Assembly (NCBI RefSeq): GCF_949628215.1 | Contig: NC_134282.1 | Coordinates: 12,274,223 to 12,338,222, forward strand | Length of the DNA: 64,000 nucleotides | Reading direction: 5' to 3' | Origin: Phalacrocorax aristotelis | Taxonomy: Eukaryota > Chordata > Aves > Suliformes > Phalacrocoracidae | Notes under the pieces: generated by a model | Databases searched by the model: none | Seen by the model: the letters and a program-made list of their open reading frames with translations, nothing else | Told to the model about the DNA's origin: nothing | In this document: positions 48,401-60,853 of the stretch, in pieces | Layout: every line of letters starts with the position of its first letter | Numbering within the stretch: the stretch's first letter is position 1 | Position numbers and translations under genes: made by a program

Positions 48401-51400
48401 TTAGTAACTATTTCCTTATAATTTGCTAGAAGCTTTGTTCTAGTTTAAAACCATTATTAAGTCTACTCTTGCATGGATTGAAGATTATGGCAGTGTTCAC
48501 TGAAGGCTAAAGGTTACAAAAAAAGGTCATACTTCAGTACAAAGGCAAAAAAGGGATTTTTCTAGTGATGCACAAGCTCTCAAGTACCGATTACAGCACA
48601 CAAAATTACCTAAAGGGTACAATTCCATGAAACAAGTTGCACTGATGTAAGGTCCTACACCTGCTATCATTGCTAAGAAGGATCTGCATTTCCCTACTTC
48701 CACTTTCCACTCCTTCCCTACACTACATACTCTCAACATCTCCCGCTCTACCTGACCCCTCGGTGAGCCAATTTAGTTCTAATACTGTCAGCATAGCAAG
48801 AATGGGGCTGAAAGGGAGAAGAAGAAAATTTTCCACAGGTTGCAACCCACTGACAGCTCAGACGGCCCTACAGGGCTGTGCACAGGACAGGACTAACCCT
48901 TCAGATTTATCAAGCTGCTTGATCGGTTCAATCTGGTTTGCAGAACCTCATCATGACTCCGTTTCTGCAAAAAAGCATTTATGATCTCCTGCAAATTTAC
49001 TTTTGGGTTGAAATGTGACAAAAGGTTGGATATGGTTTGTTTGTATGAAGACTACTCTGTGCTTTTGAAGAGCTCACTGGTGTGTGTGCGTGCTTCAAAA
49101 ATCTATAGGAAGAAGCAGGATGTTTTGTCTTCAGATCAGAGCCTTCCTAATTTCTTATGCAGCAATAAGCTGGATAAACAATTCGTTCTTGACAGACAGC
49201 AGAAGCCTGCTGTTATACAGAATCAATACACAGCTTGAAATTTTATCAGTTGTGTGTATGAAGTTATTGATTTTTAAAAATTGTTTAAATGTATTACAAC
49301 TGTAAGTTGAATTTTAAATAAACTGAAGCTTAGGACAATTGGATTGCACATTTAAGAGAACAGAAATGTATTTCTCAAGCTTCTCAAGCCTCAAGGTCAA
49401 GTTTACAATGAAGGGAAAATTTACCTAACTCCTTCCTTACAATAAACGGAGAACCCATGCACACAAAGGTTTCTGATTTCACTCTGGGGACATAAGCTCA
49501 CTTTCACTTGCAGTTCCTAACCTCATTCGTAGTTATTGGTCACGTTACCACCATAATTTCTATTACAGATCAGTTACAGCTATTCTTGTAATTACAACTA
49601 TTGCTCATATGGGCAAGGTTTAATACTTGGATGGCTGTTATGGTTCACAAGTGACTTTCAATATGTTAACACATTGGCATTCACAAGCCTTAATGCGCAA
49701 AGGGATACATTTGCTTTAAGACTTTAATACCTATAAATATAATTGCTGCTACCAAGTTGAAGAATTCATCTGTACAACTTGACTAAAAGTTCATGGTCTT
49801 AAAGACAGCGCGCGCCTGTAGCAACCTGCCAGTTTCATTCTGAACATATGACCTTATATTTCTTGATTTTTTTCCACTTGCATCTTGGGCTGAAATTCCC
49901 AATAACAAAACAGTGAATGAAAATGGTTACTTATTCATGCAGAATATATGCGCTAACACCTACACGGGGAAATGGATTATGAGTTACTATCAAAGCAACC
50001 TTTTCATGTGACCTGCCAGATGATACAGTCACTGGACAGAGGTTAGTAAGGGACTCTGTTGAACAAAAGAACTAAACAGGTTGTAAGACAGAACTGAATC
50101 ATTTGCTATTCCCACCCAAACGGAGACAAACCTGGCAGCAACAGGAACCTGATTAAACAAGAGAAACCTGACTTGCCAAACAGAGGAGCATGCCTGAACT
50201 TCCACAGGAAAAAACTACATTAAGCTGCAAGATCAGAATTACATTCACAAATGGACTTTGGCCTATAGAAGTTAACACAAATTTCATGTTTGGGACACAG
50301 GCACTCCATTCACTGTTGGGAAAGAATCAGCTATCGAGACATAGGGGAAGCATAATCTCAAGTACCATCACTGCTTCCTCTTGCCACTGTTTGTGTAAAA
50401 ACTGATGGTCAGGGTATGTCTCACTGATTGAAATAATGTAAAACTAGTTGAAAGAAAATCACCTTTATAAAATGTATTATTTCTAGAAGCTATGTTAACC
50501 AACAGCATGTTTAGAAGCTTGGTGAAAAACTCAGCAGTTCATGTCTACCAAATATCCTAAGGACTGTACACCAGGAAGATCACAGTGCCACGACAATTCT
50601 GGACAGTGCCTTCAAAGATACCCTCTGCAATTCATGCTTAAGTGATTTGGGAGGTTAACAATATCAAGTTGACTTCTACCTCTCTAAAAGAGAGACCAAG
50701 TGAGAAAGAATGAAATTGTGCCAACACCTGAATTGCTGCAGTTTACAACCAAGCATACTAACAAAAAACAAATGCTCATCTTTTTCCAGCTTACTTTCAA
50801 TCTCTATCGTGACAGCCAACACGAAATGTCAGCTGGCTGAAGCATTATTTTATCACCAAGTTAGCATTGCAAAAGTCTAAAAATTTCTACAGGTTTCAGT
50901 AAAGACAAATATTCTCAAAAGTGGCTTCAGTAGGCTGCGGATTTTACAACTGTGTTCTGAAAGGCAGAGTCTTTTCAACAGTACTAAATGAATAGCTAGA
51001 TCTAGGAGAAGTTTTTTCCAAATATCATCCCTTTTAATTTAATTACTATTCTGTATTTCACTAGAAATATGATATGCTAGAAAGCTGTGCTTTTGCTGCA
51101 GATTCTACTAATGCATATATTAGGATATATCAGTATACACATTATTAACATATATTATGTATAGCAGTCTTGCAAACTGAACTGGCATTGGCATGCAGTT
51201 TGATTTGCTTAGACTGATTTTTATGCTGTTAATATTGGGAAGTATAAAAGTAAACTTGAACAGTCTGCAAAGATCTTTATTGGAAACTATCACTGCACAC
51301 AGGAAATCAGACAAAGTAGCAAAAAAGTTCCTTAAATGAAACTGTAAGAGTAAGATCACTTACTACTGCCCCTCCTTCTTGCTAAACTAAATTTGTAGTC

Positions 51401-54248
51401 TACAAATTAAATAAAAAGGGAGCGGGAAATTAATTTCATTCTAATACTGGATGCTACAAAAAACACATAAAGACTCAAACAAGGAAGCTGTTATAAAACT
51501 GTCACTCCCTACCACACCTGCAACTTTTTAATATTTCCTAGCATATCCCTAGTTTTTCTGATCCCACAGTCAACATTTGTACTATCGGCTTTGATGTAGT
51601 ATGTGCACTATTATCACACCAAGACATTTGGATTGTTTTCGACTGAATACCTAAAATTTTATGATAAACCATGACACCAGTGGCTTCTTGGCTTTGCACA
51701 CAAGAATTCCACAAGTGTATTTCCCTGCACCAGACCAGACAGTTTATTTTCCCTATTTTAAGGTCCACCGTTGATTTGTTAGTAGTCATCTCCTGTGAAT
51801 GTAATTGGAAAGGTCGAGGAGAAATTCTGAATTATTACAACAAAATGTAGAAAAAGCAAACGGTTTAAGAAATTATCACTTATTAAAGAAAACCCTAAGA
51901 ATAGCATTTTAAGGTAGCACAGCAGAAGAAATGCAATTCCAATAACTGAATTAGACTAGCTATAATAAAGAACTGATTCTGCTCCACATTAGGACACAGA
52001 AGTTCAAATATTACAATCTACACAGTAATTTGCACTAAACTTTCCTGTAGGCACAGTGAAGAGGTCTGCACACTTAAACCAAATACCACTATAAATTTTT
52101 GAAGGGGTGGAAAGTTGGAATTCTGGTTCCTTTTTCGCTAAACCTGTAACAACACTTAGCCAAACCCGCTGAAAGATCTTCACTGTGAGGGTGCTCACAC
52201 CTGTCCAGGAAGTATGTCCAGATGCACATGAGGCCCCTACAGTAGCACCCAACATATACAAGAGTAGACAAATATAAAGAATTCTCCTGTAGCAGTGACA
52301 TCCCTTGCAAAACAGCACTGTGCCTTTGCCCCGCTCACTGATTTGGCCCATCCCCTTGTTACACTGGACAGCTGCTGTAGTGAAAACTGTACCTTGTCAC
52401 TCTGTAAAGTGAGGTTGCCAGTCAGAATCCTCTACAGCAATAAAGAGCATTCCTATCAGTGGCGCCTGTTTTCTGTAAAGTTAATTGCATCAATATAGTA
52501 CTAGTCAAATGTTTTCTTTTTGTTGTGTTATAATAGCTATTTTGGTACAAACAGGAAGGGGTTAAGAGAAAGCCTGATAATTTGATAGCGAAATAAGATC
52601 ACTCTTAATTTCACCCATGCGACAATCTTGCCAATATTTAACAATTTTCAGTCTTTCCTCAGTACAGAACTAAATCGTTCAACCTATTACTCTTTCCCCT
52701 TCTAGAAGCACTAGACTCACTTCACAAGGAAGTTTTCAAAGAAGAATTTGTCCTTCCCCCCCCATGCCCACCTCTCCTGTCAAGTCGACTTTTCTATAAT
52801 GTAAACTTCTTGCTCTTTCACATTCCTTCAAGTGCTGTAGTTAGCACCCTATATGCTATTTTGAACAGAAGTTCCTGAAATTCAGTACTTCATTATGTAC
52901 AAAACATCTCTGAGTACACACAGCGTTGGCACAGAAATGGGCTGTGAAATACAGTTCTGCATTTGTTCTACAAGACTGGTCATCTGCCATGAGTTTTTGC
53001 CCCATGCATACAAATCATACATTTTTTGTGTAAGACAGGATATAATATAATCAAATGCTGTTTATTGTTAATTTGCCGTTTAAAGTTAATTTGGGAAGGA
53101 TAAAGAAATGGAGAAAAAATGATTATTTTATCTTTTAATAGCATCAATTTATACTAGCCTAAAATTTGTTTTTGAATCAAAGATCATATCAAGTTGCAAT
53201 AAGTTACATGACACAACCTCCAATGTTTTGCTGTTTTCTGTCAGGCTAATTAAGCTACATCAGTGATAGCAGTTGAAAAAAAAAATCTATCAGCTGTTAA
53301 AAGTGAAACATGAAAATAACTGATTTCCAAATTATGAAAACTGACCAAGTAATAATTTTTTAGACTTTTTACACAGTATGTTAAATTATATAAATTTAAG
53401 CTATTCGCTCTCTCCATCGATTCGAAAATCTTCCTTCTATAGACTCCCTCCTCAGAGGAAGCCAGCTCAAGCTCCGCGGCGCAGCTCGGCATCACCCCTG
53501 TGCTCGATGCGGGAGCGCGCCCTCAGACAAGGTTTTCTTCCCCATTTCAAGGAAGTTTGCTTATTCCGTATTTTCCTCCTATTGTTTGCATTCCCAATTC
53601 CGAAAGGCGGTATTTATATGTGGATTCACCTCTGCCGCTAAACCCCTTGCGGCCGAAATTCGGGGGAGGCCTGTAACTCGCAGGGCGCAGGAACAGGCAT
53701 CCCATTAAGTTTTGTGGTTGTTGTTGCTGCCGCCGGACCGGCCCTCCCCTGGTGGAACCCGCCACTCAAACCCACCGCGCCGCCAAGTCCGGCTGCACCC
53801 GCAGGGCCGCGGGCTCCGCCGCTCCCCCCCGGGACCGGGACCCCGAACCCCCCCCCGGCGGGGCCGCCCCCGCCGCCCCGCACAGCCGCCGCGGCGCCGG
53901 CACGGGCCCGCCGCGCTCCCCGCAGCCGAGCACGGGTGACCCGGCGGCGCGCAGAGCGCCTGTCACCCGCCCCGCCGCCGCCCGCAGGTGTCAGGCACCG
54001 GATCGCCTCCCTCCCCCCGGGGGGGCGGCGACAGGGGCGGGGGGGAGCGGCCGTTGAACGGCGCGGGGCGGGGGAAGCGGCGCCCCGGGAGGAAAGGCAC
54101 TGCCCCTCCCTCACGGCCCCGCCGCCCGCCCCGGCTCCCCGCTCACCCGCAGGCCCGGCGGCGGCGAGGGAGGAGGGGAGGGAAGGCAGTAACGCGGGCC
54201 GGGCCTAGACAGCGGCGCTGAGGCAAGGAGAGGACAACGGTCCCTTAC
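42437..54248 (-). other. TFDP2: TFDP2 first intron region (11.8 kb)
   Basis: The sequence between the promoter-proximal exon and the ATG exon. Additional non-coding 5' exons may lie here but cannot be seen without transcripts. Content is AT-rich with short open frames only. An isolated GCGGGAAA E2F-type 8-mer occurs at 51422-51429. CpG density begins to rise from about 53.45 kb. Confidence 0.7.
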
Positions 54249-54530
54249 CAGCCACGGCGGCGGCGGCGGGCAGCCAGCCGCTCCTCCACCCACTCCTCCG
54301 CCCGCCGCTCCGCCCGGCCCCGCGCACCGACGAGCCTCTCAGCCGGGCCGGCGCCGCGCACCAGCCGCTCGCTAGGAGGCCGCGGGAGACGGGGGCCCAG
54401 CAGGGCCAGTCCGCGAGCCCCGGCGTGTGGCGGCGTGACCGCTCGCAGCGCCTCCAGCCCGGCCGCCGCCGCCGCCGCGCCCCCCCGCGCCCGGCCCCAC
54501 TCGCCGCCTCGCTCCGTCGCCGCCGCCGCC
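54249..54530 (-). other. TFDP2: TFDP2 first non-coding exon (5' limit approximate)
   Basis: The minus strand ends ...GCCGTGGCTG|GTAAGGGA, a good donor at 54248/54249. The exon is 5' UTR rich in GGC/GCC triplets (54256-54270, 54461-54478, 54517-54532). The start is placed only by the CCAAT boxes, which usually lie 60-100 bases upstream of the start site. Confidence 0.6.
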
Positions 54531-54593
54531 GCGCTCTGCCCGGCTCCTTCTCCCCCGCACAAGCTTGGCGGCGTCTGGCAACCGGACGCGCCC

Positions 54594-54598
54594 ATTGG
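54594..54598 (-). promoter_or_regulatory. CCAAT box (NF-Y)
   Basis: ATTGGCT on the plus strand is AGCCAAT in TFDP2 orientation, the full NF-Y preferred context. It is the box nearest to the inferred start. Confidence 0.65.
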
Positions 54599-54636
54599 CT
54601 GCCGCACCGCGTGAGGTCAGGCGCCCTGCCCGCCCT

Positions 54637-54641
54637 ATTGG
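54637..54641 (-). promoter_or_regulatory. CCAAT box (NF-Y)
   Basis: A second AGCCAAT on the minus strand, 43 bases (about four helical turns) from the first, beside a CCCGCCC GC box. Confidence 0.65.
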
Positions 54642-54672
54642 CTCCATCCCGTGTGTGTACACACGCCGCTCG

Positions 54673-54677
54673 CCAAT
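54673..54677 (+). promoter_or_regulatory. CCAAT box in opposite orientation
   Basis: CGCCAATCC on the plus strand, 36 bases beyond the second box and inverted relative to the other two. Multiple CCAAT boxes spaced about 30-45 bases apart are typical of cell-cycle gene promoters. Confidence 0.55.
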
Positions 54678-54681
54678 CCAC

Positions 54682-54719
54682 GGGGGCGACGGCGGGGGGG
54701 GCGGGGCGAAAGGGCGGGG
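54682..54719 (+). other. G-quadruplex-prone G-run cluster
   Basis: Runs of 5, 8, 4, 3 and 4 G separated by one to six bases, directly upstream of the CCAAT cluster on the plus strand (template strand for TFDP2). It meets the usual pattern for an intramolecular G4. A second G-rich cluster lies at 54019-54047. Confidence 0.6.
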
Positions 54720-55360
54720 CCCGGCCGGGACGAGGGGCCACCGCCTCCCTTCACGGCCCCCCGTGGCGGCGGGACCGGCTGCCCCGGGCGGGCGGAGGGG
54801 TGGGGGGCGGCAGCGCGGCGTGAAGCGGGGTCCGGCCCCGCTCGGCGGGCTGGCGCTCACTGACAGCTCGGGGCGGCCCTACCTGCCCCCGACGGCGCCC
54901 GCCCTCCGCGGGGCGCTGCGGGTCGGCGTGAGGTGGTTGTGTTCCTGCGCACGGAGCGGCGCCGCCGTGGCGGCGGGCACAGGCCGCGCCGGGCTCCTGC
55001 TTATCTGAGAGGAGCCGGCGCGGCTGCGGGCTGGGGAGGCAAAGTCCGGCCCCACCGCCCGGGCCGGGTGAAGGTCCCCGCCGGCGCGGGGAGCCCGGCG
55101 GCGGAGGGCACTCGGCAAAGCTCGGACCTCGCTGCCTTTTGTACCGTGCCCCGCTGCGGCTCTGTGACTTCCCCCCGCGAGACAAAGGATCTCTCGGCAA
55201 ACAAAGAAACGATGGGAACGGTGCGGGCGTCCCTCCGCGCTCCCCCGCATCGACGGGCACCGCGGGGTAGCGCCCCTCGGGCAGCACCGCCCGCGGCCCC
55301 CGGGAGCCCAGCCCGCCGTCGCTGCGGCGCCCCTGGGCAAGGCGCGAAGGAGTGTTTGCT

Positions 55361-58300
55361 TTCAACCTTTTCTTTTGTTTTAAAAAAACCCTGATGACTA
55401 CAAAGCAGGATTAGGTATTCTTCTAGGGAGGATACGAATAGAAAAAGCACTCCCGTGAAAGAAAAACCAAAATCAGCACTAGTTCCATTCAAAGCAGCAA
55501 TGCACCGTTTGTTGCTCCTATACAGCAAGGCATGCATCCAATGCTTGCAATAACCCATTTTTCAGATTTCTGTAACACAAATTCACCTTAATACCCCTAA
55601 GCAATCTGAGCAAAACACGGTTATGTGGATGCAGAAACACTCTTCATATGTTTTAGATAGCTCTAGACCATACACGGAGTAGACCAGACATGTTAAACTT
55701 GTTTTTCTTGCTTTACAGACATCATTACATGCTCTAGAAAGACGTATTTGATCCTATCCCCAATTACTGAAACGGGAAGAAACATCAAAAAAATTGGTGT
55801 ACAGCCTGTAAAACACACTTCTTAAGGGACAAAGGAAAACATTAGCAAGCAAGAACTTTTATTTCCTTCAGAGTGATAGTCCACAACTGAAAATCTAGCA
55901 TGTGCCCAGGAACGTGCTGACTTTGTCTTTTAGTTTCTTTTCATCCTCTATAAAACACTTTAATTACATGCAACAAGACCTTTATCAGTATTTGCAGTGT
56001 TACGCAAGATACCTTCATGAAAACATTTAAACAACAACAGCAAAAAGCAGCAAACTATAGTGTATTCTCCTGGAGACCCCTCTATCAGGTACAATCACAA
56101 CAGCTAACGTACAGGCAACTGAAGCGTGCCCCGACAGAAGCGCAGCAGGCATGCGCTGCCTTAGAAGAGGAAGCAAAACACAAGCAAACTAGGTCGGCTG
56201 GTTTATTGCACTATTCAGTAAGTTACCTGAGCTAAACAAACACTTGAACTCAAACCGAGCCTCAGTAAAGACAATTATGCTTCAAATATCTCCTTTTTTA
56301 GTTCACTGGTTTATTTTTCTGCAAGAAACACTGCTTAAGTGAAGTCAGATACTATGCCTGATTATGAACATGAATAATAGGCATTTTAACCGTTAAAGGA
56401 GAGAAACAGAAGGAAGGCCACTGCAGTAGTTTGCATTTGCTTTCAACAGCAAACTGCAGAATGAGGTGACTATAATACACTGTATGTAATACAGCAGTTT
56501 GAAGCTGCTGAAACCACAATCAAGTTGCGTGAGGGTAAGTACGCTACTGCTGTAACATGCTAAACCAATACAAGAGTCTTTCAAAACTTACACAAATCTC
56601 AAACCTTATCACGGAATTAGGGCTACACTGAAAAAACTCTTGGTATTGTTTTCTTCAACATGCTAAGGCACAGGTTTAGCAGCTACTTACAGTAAAACCT
56701 GCACTGCAGGAAGTTCTCAAGTCTCCCTCCAGAAAGGGCCAGTGCTCTCCCAGCCTTACATCTTGCTGCCTCTGGCTGGTCATATCCCTTTCAAATCCCC
56801 CACCTTCCCCTTTCACAACACATCACTTTCCAATGTTTGCTAGTTTCATTGCTTTCTTGCCAGCCTGCAACCCTTGCTGTGATAATCTATATAAATACTA
56901 ACCTAAAACAACCCCAGCCTTTTCTCCTGCTGAACTTGCCCCCACTCCCTGCAAAATCTAAATCTAAAATGCTGCCCAACTGCAGGGTCAGAGCACTACC
57001 ATGTTCTCAACCTGCAGTACTGACATACCTGTTTGTTTGAAGAGGGGATCGTGACTTTTGTCTGTACTTTTTGGCTTGGACCAGTAAGAGCAGAAAAGCC
57101 CCACAATTTTACGGCCCACTGCCTGGCAAGGAACGGTTGTGACGTTTTGCTACAAGGCTGCTTGCTGTTCAACTGGCAGGCCTCCGTGCTGTGCCCTCAT
57201 CCTCAGAAGAGTAGGACTAGTTGAAGGATCTTGCAACAGAGATCATACCAAAAAGAAGCTAGCAGGCTGAAACGGCAACTCAGTATTTTCTTTTTTTACT
57301 TTCTTCTGACAGGAAAGCAAGCATAAATGCTCTCATCAAAAACAGATGAGAGTGACTGAATTAATTTTATATAAAATTAGCTGTTGTAGGAAAGAAGAAA
57401 ACACTGCTTAAAAGAAAACAGAACTCAAAAATCTTGGCAAAGCTCATTTTAGTGAGATTTTAAACAGAACTGATTTGATTCTTTTCTTAGTTATGTAAGA
57501 CAACTCATATGACATCTGCTCAGTATTTTCAACTAAGACTATTTTATCTGCCCTTTCTCTTGACATAAAATAATGAATCCAACAGTAGTGAGATCCCTCC
57601 AACGTTAGAAGGATTTTTCATGCCATGTAGTCCCCACATTTAGAATAGGACTATGTGTTATTATGAACGATAAAACTGCCAAACTGGGATGAAATTACCT
57701 ACCATCAGCACCACGCATGTCTGTGAAGGCAGGGAGCCCAGAGATTGTTAACACATCTCTCAACTGAATTTCCAGTCTTCATATGCCTGATAAGGTGCAT
57801 TACTACCCAATCCTAAGTAAAACATTCAGTCTCAACGTGGTGTATCTCTTAAAACGATAAAACTACAAACTAGTTAATATTTATAATTTCTGTATTGTTA
57901 CCTTTACTATGAAACTCAGCTGACAGCAAATGAAAAACTGCATATACTTCTCAAACTGATGAAAACCACCCCCTAGGCAAAAATCTAAATGTAAGTAAAA
58001 AGGGCAGCAGTAAAAGCTTTCGTAGTTAAAATAAAAGGAAGACCACTGTAGAACCTCACTCATACGAAAAGTCCTTCTGTGTAGCAAAAATTGAGAGTGT
58101 AAAGAGCCTGTAAAAGTATATCTAATTGCTTAAAGCTCATTGCAAATTCATTACCAATTAACAGGTACCCCTTTAAGATATCAGCACATTAAAATTTTTC
58201 TAGGAAGATAAAATGAATTTTTCTTCTAACAGATAATCTTAGTGTTCAGTAACCAAATTTCTTCAAGATATCTGTCTGTTCAGTCTTCGGGCAACTACGC

Positions 58301-60148
58301 ATCACAAGCTGTGGCAGCTGCTCTAACCTCCAAAGGCTGCTCTATCTTTGTAGACTTAAAGACACCCCATTTGTTTCAGAGACTTATTCACTACTTTGAA
58401 CCTCTCCACAATGGAACATACAACTGTGGAGATCATTTGGAAGGCTCAGGTGGTGGATACAGTAAGGCATTTCTGCATCCTTCATTTGCAGTGAGGTTTC
58501 TCTCCTGTAGTTTTGGGGCTAGTGAAAGGAAAACAGGTTAAATTTCCCACTTCAGATTGAACAGTGACACTGGTAGGTAGTTATCCAGAATAAGTCCTTT
58601 AGGACACTATCTAGAGCAAGAGGACTATATATAGTGTTTTGTTATCTTCTATCCTTCTAGCTGTGCTATGGCCAGGATGAAAGCCACCATCATGTAAAGG
58701 TGCAGTATAAGGCACATGGCTAGCTGAGCTCCCTTCAGTGAAGTGATTTGAGCAGAATCAGATTCAGCTCCCATTAGAGTTCCATCTGGGAACACTGTGG
58801 GAACCCTAATCAAGCCCAGCAAAACCAGAAAACCACTAAGTGAACTTAAGTCAAGGAGCGTTCAACAAGAGGGTAACAGGTGAACATTACCCCTAGGCAG
58901 ACTTTGATGACAGTGAACTCCTTCAATGAGAACAAAGTGTAGACTACCAGCAACTGAGGCCACAAACTTCCGCTCAAAATGCCAGACTGAAAGCGTTTCT
59001 GTTTGGCCCAGTAGAACCTTCTTGCCAATGAGCATTTTCTTTAGCAGTGAGGTTGAGATAACAGAGTAAGTCACAAGCTGAACATCAGTGTTGAAGCAAA
59101 GCAAGTGTTCCACATAACCTGTAACTTCAGGCTCTTACCTTACAGCCGGAGGACAAGTGGAGGAAACCTCATCAATGGACTTTAAATGTATTAAGTCTTG
59201 GCACCTGGACAGCCATAATTTATGGTCCAAAAAGTATCTATAAAGCTATCAACCATATAGATAGTATAGCCTGACATATTACTAGAAATGAGCAAGCAGA
59301 CCTGTTTCTGGACTTCAGGATTCCCATTAAAGTATGTTCAGGAGAGAACAGTCTCTGCAACCTGAAGGATACCCAGAGACAAGAAAAAAAAACCCCAAAC
59401 CGTGCCAAGTTGTAGCACAGATTGAAGGACAGAAAGTAACAGAAGATTAAGAAAAATGGTACTTTAAGGTAAGGGTGACAGTGACAGGCAAGTAAGATTC
59501 AATTTGAAGAACACAGCTAGAGGGGGTGCTCCAACTCATGGTAGATGACTGTGAAAGAAACTGAAGGAGTAGTGTATGATTTGACATTCCATGTTTCAAC
59601 ACAAGAAGTAGTGAATGATACTTCTTTGGCTCTCTTCAATAACATTAAATCTACCAACTTTCCTTTTCTCCAGTATCTGTGAAAGACAATCACCCATGGC
59701 TTGAATTTTATATTATTCTGAGATGAAAATGTTTAATAATTTTACATTTTTGAAACTGATTTACACATATTCCTGAGAAAATTATAATAATTTAGGATTA
59801 GTGATATACAAATACATAAGAATAATTAACTACACATTTCTTTAATTACAGTTTGTTTAAAAAATAGAAAAGTAATTCATAGCTTCAAAAATAGACTTCT
59901 GACCCCCTTTTAGCTAATAATAATAGCATTTTAACAATGGGCTTGAAAATACTCATGTTACAGATTTTTACAAGTTAGATAGCATACCTGTAACTACTTT
60001 TAATGTATTAGTATTAGCCATGCCAGGTAATATAGCTTTTGTTCTTTATAAAATTTTAAAAAAATGAGCTACAAGCTAGATAGGAACTGTCAGCTCCAAA
60101 AATCCTGAAGTTTTTTTTTTAATGGAGTACTGAAAGCCTATTTACTTT
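55361..60148. other. Intergenic region between GK5 3' end and TFDP2 promoter
   Basis: About 4.8 kb of AT-rich sequence. Open frames such as 58242-58541 on the plus strand show no recognised domain, splice sites or codon structure. No repeat family was identified with confidence. Confidence 0.7.
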
Positions 60149-60154
60149 TTTATT
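60149..60154 (-). other. GK5: Candidate GK5 polyadenylation signal AATAAA
   Basis: TTTATT on the plus strand is AATAAA in GK5 orientation, about 560 bases after the stop codon. It is the first canonical hexamer found after the stop. ATTAAA variants closer to the stop (near 60164 and 60687) are alternatives. Confidence 0.45.
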
Positions 60155-60716
60155 TCATCTTAATTTAATGCACAAAAACGTTATCACAGAGCTGGGTCAA
60201 ATGCTTCCTTAGAAAGTCAACCAAAAGGTGGTAACAGGCTACTAATAAGAAAATGTCTTTGTACACAAGTTCATCACAACCCACTCCCCAACAATCATTT
60301 TACTCATCATCTTATAAATGCGTAGGGAAGTATATGTGTGTTTTACCCTTCCTTGATGATTAACATACCAAAGATTTTAGAGATCAGAAGGGAGGTGATT
60401 TCCTCAGTAGAAAACCCATCACAGGAAAACACTCCCCATCTCTAGTACATGGTAGGATTCAAGCAGCTGGGCCACCCAAAGGAGGTCAGTGAAGGGACAC
60501 AAATGCTGCAGCTGGACTACAGCTGTCACAGGGATGACAGTAAGGTTCATTATGATGTGGGAAGTAATCGAGCAGTGGTGGGGGTGGGGGTAAAAAGTAC
60601 TGTATAACTATATATACCATCACAAATTTCAGTTATGTTTTTTACTGTCCTGTTAATGTCAAGTTATCATAGCTATGAATTAAAACATTTTAATTCTGTA
60701 ATTAGAATGCCAATTT
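60155..60716 (-). other. GK5: GK5 3' UTR (inferred)
   Basis: Sequence between the GK5 stop codon and the first canonical AATAAA. It is AT-rich and has no recognised repeat. Extent depends on which polyadenylation signal is used. Confidence 0.5.
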
Positions 60717-60853
60717 CTACCAGTGCAGGGAGTGTTTCATTGCTTGTAGCCAGGTATCCATAGCAGGTTTGTATTCCTCGGAGTCCTTCTGGGGCTCAAA
60801 AACTGCTTCTATTCGCCTTAGCTTCTTTAGTTGTTCCTTGTCAGTCCAAAAAC
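60717..60853 (-). CDS. GK5: GK5 terminal coding exon
   Basis: On the minus strand this exon finishes a Gly codon (G|GT) and encodes FWTDKEQLKKLRRIEAVFEP, then QKDSEEYKPAMDTWLQAMKH and SLHW, followed by TAG at 60717-60719. GK5 is a glycerol kinase-like member of the FGGY carbohydrate-kinase family, which phosphorylates glycerol using ATP; reported roles are in skin lipid metabolism. The segment is the C-terminal helix after the ATP-binding domain. From recall the human protein has GFWTDKEELKKLRQSEVVF here and ends MNWYNKT, so this copy stops about four residues earlier. The acceptor reads TTTATAG. The gene runs right to left and lies upstream of TFDP2 on the same strand. Confidence 0.93.

Larger units (their letters stand above)
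53460..55360. promoter_or_regulatory. TFDP2: CpG-island promoter of TFDP2
   Basis: Nearly 2 kb of very CpG-dense DNA, densest from about 53.7 to 55.35 kb, flanked on both sides by AT-rich sequence. It contains a donor-bearing minus-strand first exon (from 54249), three CCAAT boxes between 54594 and 54677, GC boxes, and G-rich runs. No TATA box is visible, as usual for housekeeping and cell-cycle genes. Long open frames in every direction here are a consequence of GC content. The island extends about 700 bases upstream of the CCAAT cluster, so divergent non-coding transcription is possible. Confidence 0.85.

Noticed and set aside
53714..54208. Long proline/arginine/alanine-rich frames on both strands in the CpG island, for example 53638-54114 minus and 53714-54208 plus.
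   Set aside because: Stop codons are rare in GC-rich DNA. Several overlapping frames are open at once, and composition follows GC content rather than a protein family.
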